From the NCBI GenBank assembly GCA_028527945.1, contig JAQQAK010000407.1:1-10495 (forward strand): a stretch of 10,495 nt of DNA. Reading direction: 5' to 3'. This document shows, one piece after another, positions 1 to 6,440 of this stretch (positions are counted from its first letter, which is position 1; every line of letters begins with the position of its first letter). Origin of the DNA: Spirochaetaceae bacterium. GTDB taxonomy: Bacteria; Spirochaetota; Spirochaetia; UBA9216. A program made the position numbers and the translations under genes. The notes under the pieces were generated by a model. That model made no database searches and was not told where the DNA came from. It was given only the letters and a program-made list of their open reading frames with translations.

Positions 1-2
1 TT

Positions 3-410
3 ATTCATGGATCACATGGTGATAATCAGTATACCATTCAGGCTGTTGTTCAAATGGACAAAGAACGTCTTTCTATAAATGCGTTTACTGCTTTTGGGGT
101 TTCGTTATTTGATCTTGTTTACTCCAAAGAAGGAGTCATGTTTAAGGCTTTTGAATCCTTTCCCGAAAAATCAGGCATTTATCTTCTTGGAGATTTTCAA
201 CTTTGCTATTATTCTGTAGAATATATTGAACCTCTTATAAAAAAAGCTGGTCTCAATTTTATAGAAACTGAAAATTCTGAAGGCTGGGAACGAATAATAG
301 AAGATAATGATGGAACTATTATAGTTAAGATAAAAAGAGTTGAAAATAAACTCGAATTTTATAATTATTTAAGAGAATATAGCTATTTAATTGAGGAGAT
401 AGAATTATAA
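3..410 (+). CDS. DUF3261-like lipoprotein of aryl polyene cluster (partial, 5' end missing)
   Basis: The frame is open to the left edge of the window, so the gene starts upstream; the Met at 54 is internal. About 135 C-terminal residues are visible. They resemble the DUF3261 family: an early Gly-His-rich strand, an 'FGVSLFDLVYSKEGV' segment, then 'LLGDFQLCYYSVEYI' (the family's 'aDlQL.yWP...l' block), and a final beta-rich part ending 'YSYLIEEIEL'. DUF3261 proteins are small, usually lipid-modified envelope proteins typically found in aryl polyene operons just before the ketosynthase, possibly helping lipid or pigment transfer to the outer membrane; that role is inferred. The signal peptide and lipobox cannot be seen because they lie left of the window. 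The stop codon overlaps the next start by one base (TAATG), so the two are translationally coupled. Family assignment is from pattern recognition only. Confidence 0.72.
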   Translation: MHGSHGDNQYTIQAVVQMDKERLSINAFTAFGVSLFDLVYSKEGVMFKAFESFPEKSGIYLLGDFQLCYYSVEYIEPLIKKAGLNFIETENSEGWERIIEDNDGTIIVKIKRVENKLEFYNYLREYSYLIEEIEL

Positions 411-1594
411 TGACTCCGGTCTACATCGAAGATTTTGGCGTTCTTACAGCTCAGGCTAAAGGTAAGGCCGAGCTTTTTGCAGAAATATTAAATGCAGATA
501 GAAACGCTTTGAAACCCGAAATAGTATGCGATTCAGAGTATTATACAGCCCGCTGCCCTGAAAGTGCGAAAACGATTGTAAAAGAATGCAGCTGGACTAA
601 CAGTGTTTTAAGTTATCTGACTATATGCTGTTCTGAAATAAAAGAAACTGTTGAAAAAAATGTTTCACTGTATGGAGCAAATCGAATTGGAGTAGTTCTT
701 GGAACTTCCGGCTATGGTTCTGATGGTGTTTATAATTCTGAAAAATACAGAATACAGAACGGTGTTTTTCCGGAAGGGTATGAACTATCTTTTCAGCAAG
801 TTCATAAGGCCTCAGACTTTATTCAGGATTATTTTGGTCTTACTGGTTATTCCGGATGTATTACAACTGCTTGTGCTTCTGGTGCTCACGCGGTTATAGA
901 GGGTGTAAAACTAATTCAATCAGGCCTTGCTGATGTTGTTATAGCCGGAGGAGCAGATGATATCTCAGAATCTGTTCTTAAGGGATTCATATCTTTGGAA
1001 GCGGCTGATCATAAAAAGACAATACCATTCAGCAAAAACCGACGTGGTATAAATATGGGAGAGGGCGCATCGCTTCTTGTGCTTACCAGAAAAAAGCCTG
1101 ACTCTAATGTTATCTCTGTCGCAGGATACGGAGAAACTTCTGACGCGCATCATATTACAGCTCCTGATCCTGATGGCCTTGGTGCCGCAGATGCTATGCG
1201 GAATGCTTTGGATATGGCAGGTCTTAAAGACGTTGATTATATGAATTTGCATGGAACTGGAACCCCGCTTAACGATAAAATGGAGGGCAGGGCTTCTGAT
1301 AGTGTTTTTCAAACTTGTCCGCTTTGTTCAAGCACCAAGGCTGTTACTGGTCATACTTTAGGTGCCTCCGGGGCTGTTGAGCTGGGAATTTGCTGGTTAA
1401 TGCTTTCTGAATTCAATAAAGAAAATAGACTTCCTCCTCATAGATGGGATGGAGAACCTGATCCGGAAATCCCTGAAATGAATTTTTGTGATGACTCGAC
1501 AAAAAAAGAAGAATTAAATACCGCCATGAGTAATTCATATGCTTTTGGTGGTTGGAATGTTAGTGTCATTTTAAAAAAGGATTCTGATAAATGA
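410..1594 (+). CDS. beta-ketoacyl-ACP synthase, ApeO-like
   Basis: This is a 394-residue thiolase-fold ketosynthase that would condense malonyl-ACP with a growing acyl chain in the cytoplasm. The full Cys-His-His active site is present: Cys155 in TTACASGAHA, His281 in NLHGTGTPLND and His315 in STKAVTGHTLGASG, with the conserved Lys310. It is therefore a catalytic ketosynthase and not a chain-length factor. The C-terminal 'NSYAFGGWNVSVIL' is the usual KS glycine-rich end. The N-terminal 90 residues are divergent compared with FabF, as in the ApeO/FabB-like proteins of aryl polyene clusters. ATG at 410 follows GAGGAG (393-398) by 11 nt and overlaps the upstream stop. The downstream gene starts inside its stop codon (ATGA). 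Published work on E. coli aryl polyenes has ApeO acting with a partner, ApeC, which is not in this window. The KS call is firm; ApeO identity rests on gene order. Confidence 0.9.
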   Translation: MTPVYIEDFGVLTAQAKGKAELFAEILNADRNALKPEIVCDSEYYTARCPESAKTIVKECSWTNSVLSYLTICCSEIKETVEKNVSLYGANRIGVVLGTSGYGSDGVYNSEKYRIQNGVFPEGYELSFQQVHKASDFIQDYFGLTGYSGCITTACASGAHAVIEGVKLIQSGLADVVIAGGADDISESVLKGFISLEAADHKKTIPFSKNRRGINMGEGASLLVLTRKKPDSNVISVAGYGETSDAHHITAPDPDGLGAADAMRNALDMAGLKDVDYMNLHGTGTPLNDKMEGRASDSVFQTCPLCSSTKAVTGHTLGASGAVELGICWLMLSEFNKENRLPPHRWDGEPDPEIPEMNFCDDSTKKEELNTAMSNSYAFGGWNVSVILKKDSDK

Positions 1595-2058
1595 TAAAAC
1601 TCCCTTGTAAAAAGCCTGAACTTTATAATTATTCCATTCATAAAGAGCGAATGTTGCTTATAGATCAAATTGACAGCTATAATCTTTCTGATTGTACAAT
1701 TGAAACATCTGTTTTTGTAAATAATAACAGCGAGTTTTTGAGCAACAATAAAATTGCATCATGGATCAGTTTTGAATATATGGCTCAGAATATAGCATTG
1801 CTTTCAACTATAACGCATCAGGAACGGGGAGAAAAACCTGAAATTGGTTTTATTATGAATGTTCGTGATTTTATTGCGCATGAATCTTTTTTCTCTTTAG
1901 GTGATTCAATTAGTATTGAAGTTGAGCAGACTTTTAGAGAAGGCAATATTGCAGTCTTTGAAGGTAGAACTATTGTTCAGGGGAAGTGTTATACAAGTGG
2001 AATCGTAAGTGTTGCTGAAAGTACAGATGAAATAATTTCAACCTGGAAAAAGAAATAG
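1591..2058 (+). CDS. hotdog-fold 3-hydroxyacyl-ACP dehydratase, ApeP-like
   Basis: This 155-residue protein resembles the single-hotdog FabZ/ApeP dehydratases that remove water from 3-hydroxyacyl-ACP to give a trans-2-enoyl chain. The sequence 'YSIHKERMLLIDQI' (residues 14-27) corresponds to the family's 'LPHR.PMLLID' block, with His17 the probable catalytic base. 'ISFEYMAQNIAL' (59-70) corresponds to the central-helix block, with Glu62 the probable acid. The motif is diverged from classical FabZ: Lys-Glu-Arg replaces R-x-P after the His. The length is normal for the ApeP type. The ATG overlaps the preceding ketosynthase stop (ATGA), and AAGGA lies at 1577-1581. Lying between a ketosynthase and a ketoreductase, it completes a KS-KR-DH set with no enoyl reductase, as expected for a conjugated polyene. 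ApeP identity is inferred from order; in E. coli a second dehydratase, ApeI, also takes part. Confidence 0.83.
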   Translation: MIKLPCKKPELYNYSIHKERMLLIDQIDSYNLSDCTIETSVFVNNNSEFLSNNKIASWISFEYMAQNIALLSTITHQERGEKPEIGFIMNVRDFIAHESFFSLGDSISIEVEQTFREGNIAVFEGRTIVQGKCYTSGIVSVAESTDEIISTWKKK

Positions 2059-2080
2059 AAGTATTGAATAAGGATAGATG

Positions 2081-2806
2081 ATGAGTAAAAGGATTTTAGT
2101 AACTGGAGCAAGTAAAGGTATAGGCCGGGCTGTAGCTGTTGAAGCTGCGTTATCCGGCTTTGATGTTTCTGTTCATTACAATAAAGATAAAGATGGAGCC
2201 TTGGAAACAGCTAAATTAATTGAGGATGCAGGAAGGCTTGCTTCTATTCTCAGTTTTAATATCTCTGACAGAGAGGCTTGTTCCAAGGCTATTGAGGCTG
2301 AAATAGAGCAATACGGTGCATATTATGGTGTTGTATGTAATGCTGGAATTACTAAAGACAATGCCTTTCCATCTATTAGCGGTGATGATTGGGATGCGGT
2401 TATTCATACAAACCTTGATGGGTTTTATAATGTTATTCATCCAATTGTTATGCCGATGGTTAGAGCCAGATCTGGTGGACGTATCATCGCAATGTCTTCT
2501 GTTTCAGGAATAATAGGAAATAGAGGTCAGGCCAATTACAGCGCTTCTAAAGCCGGAATTATTGGTGCCGCAAAAGCGCTTGCTGTAGAGCTTGGTAAAA
2601 GAAAAATAACTGTAAACTGTATAGCCCCTGGGGTAATTGATACTGATATGGCTAATGATGTTCCATGGGATTATATAAAAGATTCCATTCCGCTGCGGCG
2701 TATGGGGAAACCGGAAGAAGTTGGAAAGCTTGCTGCTTTTCTTCTTTCCGAGAATGCATCTTATATAACAAGACAGGTTATTTCAATTAATGGAGGAATG
2801 GTTTGA
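2081..2806 (+). CDS. 3-oxoacyl-ACP reductase, FabG/ApeQ-like
   Basis: This is a classical short-chain dehydrogenase/reductase of about 241 residues, which would reduce 3-oxoacyl-ACP with NADPH. Numbered from the ATG at 2078, the motifs are TGASKGIG (9-16, Rossmann glycine motif), CNAG (87-90), and the catalytic tetrad Asn112, Ser141, Tyr154 and Lys158 (NYSASK). PGVIDTDM follows, and the C-terminus 'ISINGGMV' matches FabG's usual ending 'v(n)GG'. There are two adjacent ATG codons, at 2078 and 2081. AAGGA at 2070-2074 lies 3 nt from the first and 6 nt from the second, so 2081 is preferred. It sits 19-22 nt after the dehydratase, and its stop overlaps the next gene's TTG start. The reductase class is certain. 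That it serves the polyene pathway (ApeQ) and not housekeeping fatty acid synthesis is inferred from the operon. Confidence 0.93.
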   Translation: MSKRILVTGASKGIGRAVAVEAALSGFDVSVHYNKDKDGALETAKLIEDAGRLASILSFNISDREACSKAIEAEIEQYGAYYGVVCNAGITKDNAFPSISGDDWDAVIHTNLDGFYNVIHPIVMPMVRARSGGRIIAMSSVSGIIGNRGQANYSASKAGIIGAAKALAVELGKRKITVNCIAPGVIDTDMANDVPWDYIKDSIPLRRMGKPEEVGKLAAFLLSENASYITRQVISINGGMV

Positions 2807-4035
2807 AAAAAAGAAGAGTAGTTGTAACTGGAGGTTCTGTGATATCTCCATTAGGGACTGGCTGGGAAGCTTGTGAAAAAAAACTTCGTGCCTGTGAAAA
2901 TGGTGTTCAGGTGATGAATGATTGGGATAAATATGAACGCATGAACACCAGACTCGCTGCGCCAGCAGTTTGGGATGCTCCTAAATATAACCGTAAAAAA
3001 GTGAGAGGAATGGGAAGGGTTGCCTTAATGGCTGTTCATTCTTCTGATATGGCTTTGCAGATGGCGGATTTGATAGATAATCCTGATTTGACAAATGGAG
3101 CTGCTGGTGTCTCGTTTGGCTCATCTACAGGTAATATAGACGCGCTTCTGGATTTTTATTCAATGCTAAATGATAGTTCTGCTCAGGGCATAACTGCTAC
3201 GACATATATACGTTCCATGCCGCAAACTTGTGCCGCAAATATTAGTGTTTTTTGGGAGCTTAAAGGCAGGCTTCTCACTAGCAATACTGCATGTACTTCC
3301 GGAAGCCTTTCTATAGGTATGGGGTATGAAGCTATAAAAGACGGTAAACAGGATATTATGGTTTGCGGTGGTGCTGAAGAACTTAATCCAACAGAAGCTG
3401 CTGTTTTTGATACACTTTTTGCTACAAGTACGAAGAATGATATACCCAAAACAACTCCCAGCCCATTTGATAAAAACCGTGATGGTCTTGTTGTAGGAGA
3501 GGGTGCAGGGACTCTTATCTTGGAGGAGCTTGATCATGCTCTTGAAAGAGGCGCAAATATTTATACAGAAATTGTTGGTTTTGGAACCAATACTGATGGT
3601 TCTCATATTACTCAACCTAAAAAAGAGACTATGGAGATTGCGTTGCGTCTTGCTCTTAAAGATGCTGACATGTCAGCGGATCAGATTGATTATGTTAATG
3701 GTCATGGAACAGCAACAGAGCATGGTGATATAGCTGAAAGTAATGCAACTGTTAATTGTTTTGATGGTCGTAAGATTCCATATTCAAGTCTTAAAAGTTA
3801 TACAGGCCACACTCTTGGTGCTTGTGGAGCAATTGAATCATGGTTAGCTATAAACATGGTAAATTCAGGATGGATTGCTCCAAACCTTAATTTAAATGAA
3901 CTTGATCCTCGTTGTGGAGAACTCGACTATATAACTGGTGAAGGACGTGATATGGATATAAACTATTTCATGTGTAATAACTTTGCTTTTGGAGGCATAA
4001 ATACATCGCTCATTTTTAAGCGTTGGGAAAAATAA
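2803..4035 (+). CDS. beta-ketoacyl-ACP synthase, FabF/ApeR-like
   Basis: This 410-residue ketosynthase has a complete active site: Cys164 in SNTACTSGS, His301 in VNGHGTATEHGD, His336 in SLKSYTGHTLGACG and Lys331. The N-terminal 'RRVVVTGGSVISPLG' is the standard KAS II start, and 'NNFAFGGINTSLIF' is the C-terminal KS motif. Length and spacing are those of FabF-type enzymes. The start is TTG at 2803, overlapping the reductase stop (TTGA), with GGAGGA at 2792-2797 five bases upstream; no better start exists nearby. It is the last gene of the operon and is followed within about 25 nt by a strong terminator. In aryl polyene clusters the final ketosynthase (ApeR) forms a homodimer separate from ApeO. 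The enzyme class is certain; the specific partner role is inferred from position. It could also add to ordinary fatty acid elongation. Confidence 0.92.
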   Translation: MKKRRVVVTGGSVISPLGTGWEACEKKLRACENGVQVMNDWDKYERMNTRLAAPAVWDAPKYNRKKVRGMGRVALMAVHSSDMALQMADLIDNPDLTNGAAGVSFGSSTGNIDALLDFYSMLNDSSAQGITATTYIRSMPQTCAANISVFWELKGRLLTSNTACTSGSLSIGMGYEAIKDGKQDIMVCGGAEELNPTEAAVFDTLFATSTKNDIPKTTPSPFDKNRDGLVVGEGAGTLILEELDHALERGANIYTEIVGFGTNTDGSHITQPKKETMEIALRLALKDADMSADQIDYVNGHGTATEHGDIAESNATVNCFDGRKIPYSSLKSYTGHTLGACGAIESWLAINMVNSGWIAPNLNLNELDPRCGELDYITGEGRDMDINYFMCNNFAFGGINTSLIFKRWEK

Positions 4036-4057
4036 AGTCGAATAAGATTTATAATAA

Positions 4058-4113
4058 GGCTCTTTCAAGACTCAGGATAACCATCCAGTGTTTTGAAAGA
4101 GCCTTTTTGTTTT
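4058..4113 (+). terminator. intrinsic terminator after the polyene operon
   Basis: A 14-bp stem is formed by GGCTCTTTCAAGAC (4058-4071) and GTTTTGAAAGAGCC (4090-4103), with one G-U pair. It is followed by TTTTTGTTTT (4104-4113). The 18-nt loop contains a second small hairpin, GGAT-AACC-ATCC (4075-4086). The strong U-tract is on the + strand, so it terminates the ketosynthase operon. Read on the other strand, the stem is followed by TTATTATAAAT, so it may also serve the convergent lipoprotein gene less efficiently. A further weak AT-only hairpin (TTTTACT/AGTAAAA, 4110-4129) follows. Confidence 0.9.
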
Positions 4114-4133
4114 ACTGTCTGTAGTAAAATGGC

Positions 4134-4535
4134 TTAAGAAAATTTCAAATAATAAGTATAAATACCTTTGTTTAGGTTTGCCACCCATCTTACAAAGTTT
4201 TTATGAATTGTCATTCTTGTCAAATCTGCGTCAATGTTTCTACTATTAAGATAGTGAATGGAATAACCTGCTTCATCATAATCGATTTCTATCTGAGCAT
4301 AAATTACACCTTCACCTTTCTGGAAAGATGCAATTATTTTTCCTTCATATTGTTCTTCAATTTGCCAGTGATAATGAGTTGATGCGAGTTGAATTGATTT
4401 TTCAAGAACCTCAACATTAACAGGGGTTGCCAATCCATAGCCGTCAATATCCGGAGAAAATGATCTGGATGTAAATGTTGTACAGCTGGTAAATGCCAGA
4501 ATTGGTAATAATAAAAGTAGTATGTGTTTCTTCAC
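4134..4535 (-). CDS. small putative lipoprotein of unknown function
   Basis: This is a protein of about 133 residues with a clear lipoprotein signal: two Lys, then ILLLLLPILAFTSC, with the candidate lipidated Cys at residue 18. The lipobox FTSC is relaxed, as is common in spirochaetes. The mature part is mixed alpha/beta, with a central 'EGKIIASFQKGEGVIYAQIEIDYDEAGYSIHY' strand pattern and a C-terminal 'FVRWVANLNKGIYTYY' helix. I recognise no family. The longest frame begins at ATG 4547, but nothing like a ribosome binding site lies before it. GGAG (4542-4545, reverse strand) is 6 nt before GTG 4535, so GTG is chosen, which also gives a typical short Lys-Lys signal-peptide start. It stands alone on the reverse strand, convergent with the polyene operon and divergent from rpoN. 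It would be expected in the envelope. That it is a gene is well supported; its function is unknown. Confidence 0.82.
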   Translation of the reverse strand: MKKHILLLLLPILAFTSCTTFTSRSFSPDIDGYGLATPVNVEVLEKSIQLASTHYHWQIEEQYEGKIIASFQKGEGVIYAQIEIDYDEAGYSIHYLNSRNIDADLTRMTIHKNFVRWVANLNKGIYTYYLKFS

Positions 4536-4541
4536 TATTAA

Positions 4542-4545
4542 CTCC
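4542..4545 (-). promoter_or_regulatory. ribosome binding site deciding the lipoprotein start
   Basis: GGAG on the reverse strand lies 6 nt upstream of GTG (4535-4533) and directly inside the alternative ATG (4547-4545). It can therefore serve only the GTG start. The sequence upstream of the ATG is purely A/T with no purine-rich SD. Confidence 0.65.
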
Positions 4546-4566
4546 ATTATTTATAAATTTATTTCG

Positions 4567-4584
4567 TTATATTAATTATATTAA
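4567..4584. repeat. tandem 9-bp duplication over the lipoprotein promoter
   Basis: TTATATTAA occurs twice head to tail (4567-4575 and 4576-4584), followed by TT. On the reverse strand this creates two -10-like hexamers: TATAAT (4575-4580) and TATAAC (4566-4571). It may be simple-sequence drift in an AT-rich spacer. Confidence 0.7.
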
Positions 4585-4602
4585 TTCCAAGCATTTTGTA
4601 AA
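4575..4602 (-). promoter_or_regulatory. predicted sigma-70 promoter of the lipoprotein gene
   Basis: On the reverse strand, TTTACA (4602-4597; five of six to TTGACA) is followed by a 16-bp spacer and a perfect TATAAT (4580-4575). The predicted transcription start, near 4568, is roughly 33 nt before the GTG start, leaving a short leader that contains the GGAG site. This is a match to consensus only. Confidence 0.62.
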
Positions 4603-4662
4603 TAAAAAATAGTTTTTTTGTTGTATAAAGATTTACATGAATATTGTAGCTTTACTTATTCC

Positions 4663-4691
4663 TTGACAAAGAGACTTTGCTGAATCATATT
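4663..4691 (+). promoter_or_regulatory. predicted sigma-70 promoter of the rpoN operon
   Basis: A perfect -35 hexamer TTGACA (4663-4668) is followed after 17 bp by CATATT (4686-4691; four of six to TATAAT). The predicted start of transcription, near 4698, lies about 35 nt before the rpoN TTG. The -10 is weak, and a shift of one or two bases is possible. No sigma-54-type GG-N10-GC element was seen here, so direct self-activation by RpoN at this promoter is not supported. Confidence 0.5.
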
Positions 4692-4722
4692 AATAGTAGA
4701 GCAACTTGTTTTATTCATCATC

Positions 4723-4728
4723 GGAGGA
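4723..4728 (+). promoter_or_regulatory. ribosome binding site deciding the rpoN start
   Basis: GGAGGA lies 4 nt before TTG at 4733. The longer in-frame TTG at 4706 would place this strong SD inside the coding region and would add nine residues (beginning MFYSSS) that sigma-54 proteins do not have. Confidence 0.75.
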
Positions 4729-4732
4729 TCGA

Positions 4733-6121
4733 TTGCAGTACCAAAAGCCTGTAATTATTCAGGAACAAAAGTTAAAGTTAAGCCCGCAAATGTATCAGTC
4801 AATACAGCTTATGGCTTTACCTATAACTGAATTGAACACAAGAATTCAAGAAGAGCTTGACAAAAATCCTGCTTTGGAAATTGTATCTGAAAAACAGACA
4901 TTGTCACTTGAAGAGGCAGAGGGCGCCAGGCTCAAAAAGAATGATGAATTTGAATATTTTGAAAATACCTCAGATCCAGGTTTTTCTGTTACTTCAGGTC
5001 GTGTAGATGCTGAGGCTGCGGACTCAAAACAGAAATTCATAGAGGGGACTCTTTTCAGACCGGAAACTCTTCAGGATAATTTAGTTTGGCAATTACGTGT
5101 TCAGAAAATTTCTGACAAAGAACGTGAGATTGGCGAGCTTTTAATACATAATCTTGACCATAATGGTTTTCATATTGAAAATCCACAAAAGCTTGTTTCA
5201 GAAGAAGACTACGACATTCTTGAAAAAATGATAAAACTCATTCAATCGTTGTCTCCTATCGGGACTTGTACTTCTAATTTTCAGGAGTCTATTCTTGTTC
5301 AGATAAAATTAGATCCTGAATCTACTGATAAACAGTATGACCTTGTCGAGAACTATCTTGAAAAGTTGGAAAAGAAAAAGTTTAAAGAAATATGCCGTGG
5401 AATGGAGATAAATGAAGAAGAACTTCATTCTCTAGTTGACTCTCTAAAAAGATACACACCCTTTCCGGGAAGTGAATATTCAAGTGGTGAGGTTAGATAT
5501 GTAATACCTGACTTAATGATAAAAGAGGTTGATGGTGAATTTGTTATTGTTTTAAATGATGAAGAAATCCCTGTACTTGGTGTAAACTCTTTTTTCAAGG
5601 AAATAAATAAAGATAAAAGTGAAGATAATAAAGAAGCCAGTCAGTTTGTTAAAGATAATATTCAGGAGGCAAACTGGTTTATAAGAAGTTTAAAACAAAG
5701 AAATGATACTCTTGTAAAAATAACATCAGCAATAGTTGAGTTTCAGAGAAACTTTTTCCTTAAGGGTCCTAAATATCTTGCTCCGCTAACTCTAAAAGAT
5801 ATTGCTGAAACAGTTTCTGTTCACGAAACAACAGTTTCAAGAATTTCTAACGCTAAATATATTCAGACAGAATGGGGAATTCTTCCCCTTAAATATTTTT
5901 TCTCCAATTCCGTTTCAGGTTCCAAACCTGATGGCTCAAGCTTCTCCAAGGGAGGCGTTAAGGAGATTATGAAGGAGGTTATTGAAGAATATTCGGGAGA
6001 AAAGAAACTTTCAGATCAGAAAATATCGGATCTCCTGAAAGAAAAGGGAATCAATATTGCAAGACGAACTGTAGCTAAATATAGAAAAGAATTGAATATT
6101 GACTCTTCTTACACAAGGTAA
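4733..6121 (+). CDS. rpoN: RNA polymerase sigma-54 factor RpoN
   Basis: This is a full-length 462-residue sigma-54, which directs core RNA polymerase to -24/-12 promoters and needs an AAA+ activator. Region I is at the N-terminus: 'QKLKLSPQMYQSIQLMALPITELNTRI', with the Gln/Leu-rich pattern ending in 'EELDKNPALEI'. An acidic, low-complexity region II follows (about residues 50-100), then the core-binding domain. The helix-turn-helix includes 'DIAETVSVHETTVSRISNAKYI', and the diagnostic RpoN box ARRTVAKYR is at 443-451. The start is TTG 4733, supported by GGAGGA four bases upstream; a longer TTG start at 4706 is rejected. It is the first gene of the operon, under a predicted sigma-70 promoter. 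hpf follows at 26 nt. The sigma-54 response regulator at the right end of this operon is a likely partner. Confidence 0.96.
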   Translation: MQYQKPVIIQEQKLKLSPQMYQSIQLMALPITELNTRIQEELDKNPALEIVSEKQTLSLEEAEGARLKKNDEFEYFENTSDPGFSVTSGRVDAEAADSKQKFIEGTLFRPETLQDNLVWQLRVQKISDKEREIGELLIHNLDHNGFHIENPQKLVSEEDYDILEKMIKLIQSLSPIGTCTSNFQESILVQIKLDPESTDKQYDLVENYLEKLEKKKFKEICRGMEINEEELHSLVDSLKRYTPFPGSEYSSGEVRYVIPDLMIKEVDGEFVIVLNDEEIPVLGVNSFFKEINKDKSEDNKEASQFVKDNIQEANWFIRSLKQRNDTLVKITSAIVEFQRNFFLKGPKYLAPLTLKDIAETVSVHETTVSRISNAKYIQTEWGILPLKYFFSNSVSGSKPDGSSFSKGGVKEIMKEVIEEYSGEKKLSDQKISDLLKEKGINIARRTVAKYRKELNIDSSYTR

Positions 6122-6147
6122 AGCTATTAAAACTTTTGGAGGTTTTT

Positions 6148-6438
6148 ATGAACGTAGATATTAAAGGCGTACATTATGACATTAGTGACAACACAAGAAG
6201 ACATGTGGATAAAAAACTTAAAAGATTATCCTATGCCGAAGGAGATATTGTAGATCTTCTTATAACCATTACACATGACAAGAATGGGTATACTGTTGAA
6301 TCAACTGTCAATTTTAAATGGGGAAAATCAGCCCATATTAAAGTAGACTCCTTCGATTTGTTTCAAGCTATAGACAATCTCTTCAATAAGCTGGATAATA
6401 AGGTCTCAAAAGAAAAAGAAAAAATACAGGAACATTAA
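6148..6438 (+). CDS. hpf: short ribosome hibernation promoting factor (HPF/YfiA family)
   Basis: This 96-residue protein of the HPF/RaiA family binds the 30S decoding region and helps store inactive ribosomes in stationary phase. The fold pattern is clear: 'VDIKGVHYDISDNTRRHVDKKLKRL', then 'VDLLITITHDKNGYTVESTVNF', then 'SAHIKVDSFDLFQAIDNLFNKLDNKVSKEKEK', matching the beta-alpha-beta-beta-beta-alpha domain. There is no C-terminal dimerisation domain, so it is the short form. The ATG at 6148 has GGAGG (6138-6142) five bases upstream; a longer TTG frame at 6136 overlaps that SD and is rejected. Its position directly after rpoN is the same as in many Proteobacteria, where it was once called the sigma-54 modulation protein. 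hprK follows after 2 nt. Confidence 0.93.
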   Translation: MNVDIKGVHYDISDNTRRHVDKKLKRLSYAEGDIVDLLITITHDKNGYTVESTVNFKWGKSAHIKVDSFDLFQAIDNLFNKLDNKVSKEKEKIQEH

Positions 6439-6440
6439 TT

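Noticed and set aside
54..56. ATG at 54 as the start of the first gene
   Set aside because: The frame is open and family-like upstream to the window edge, there is no SD, and the DUF3261 family has about 50 more N-terminal residues plus a signal peptide.
965..1312. Reverse-strand open frame inside the first ketosynthase
   Set aside because: It lies wholly within a gene with a complete active site; its translation is Cys/Arg/His-rich with no domain pattern and it has no ribosome binding site.
3166..3615. Overlapping reverse-strand open frames inside the second ketosynthase
   Set aside because: They are antisense to conserved ketosynthase motifs, and their composition reflects the opposite strand's codon use.
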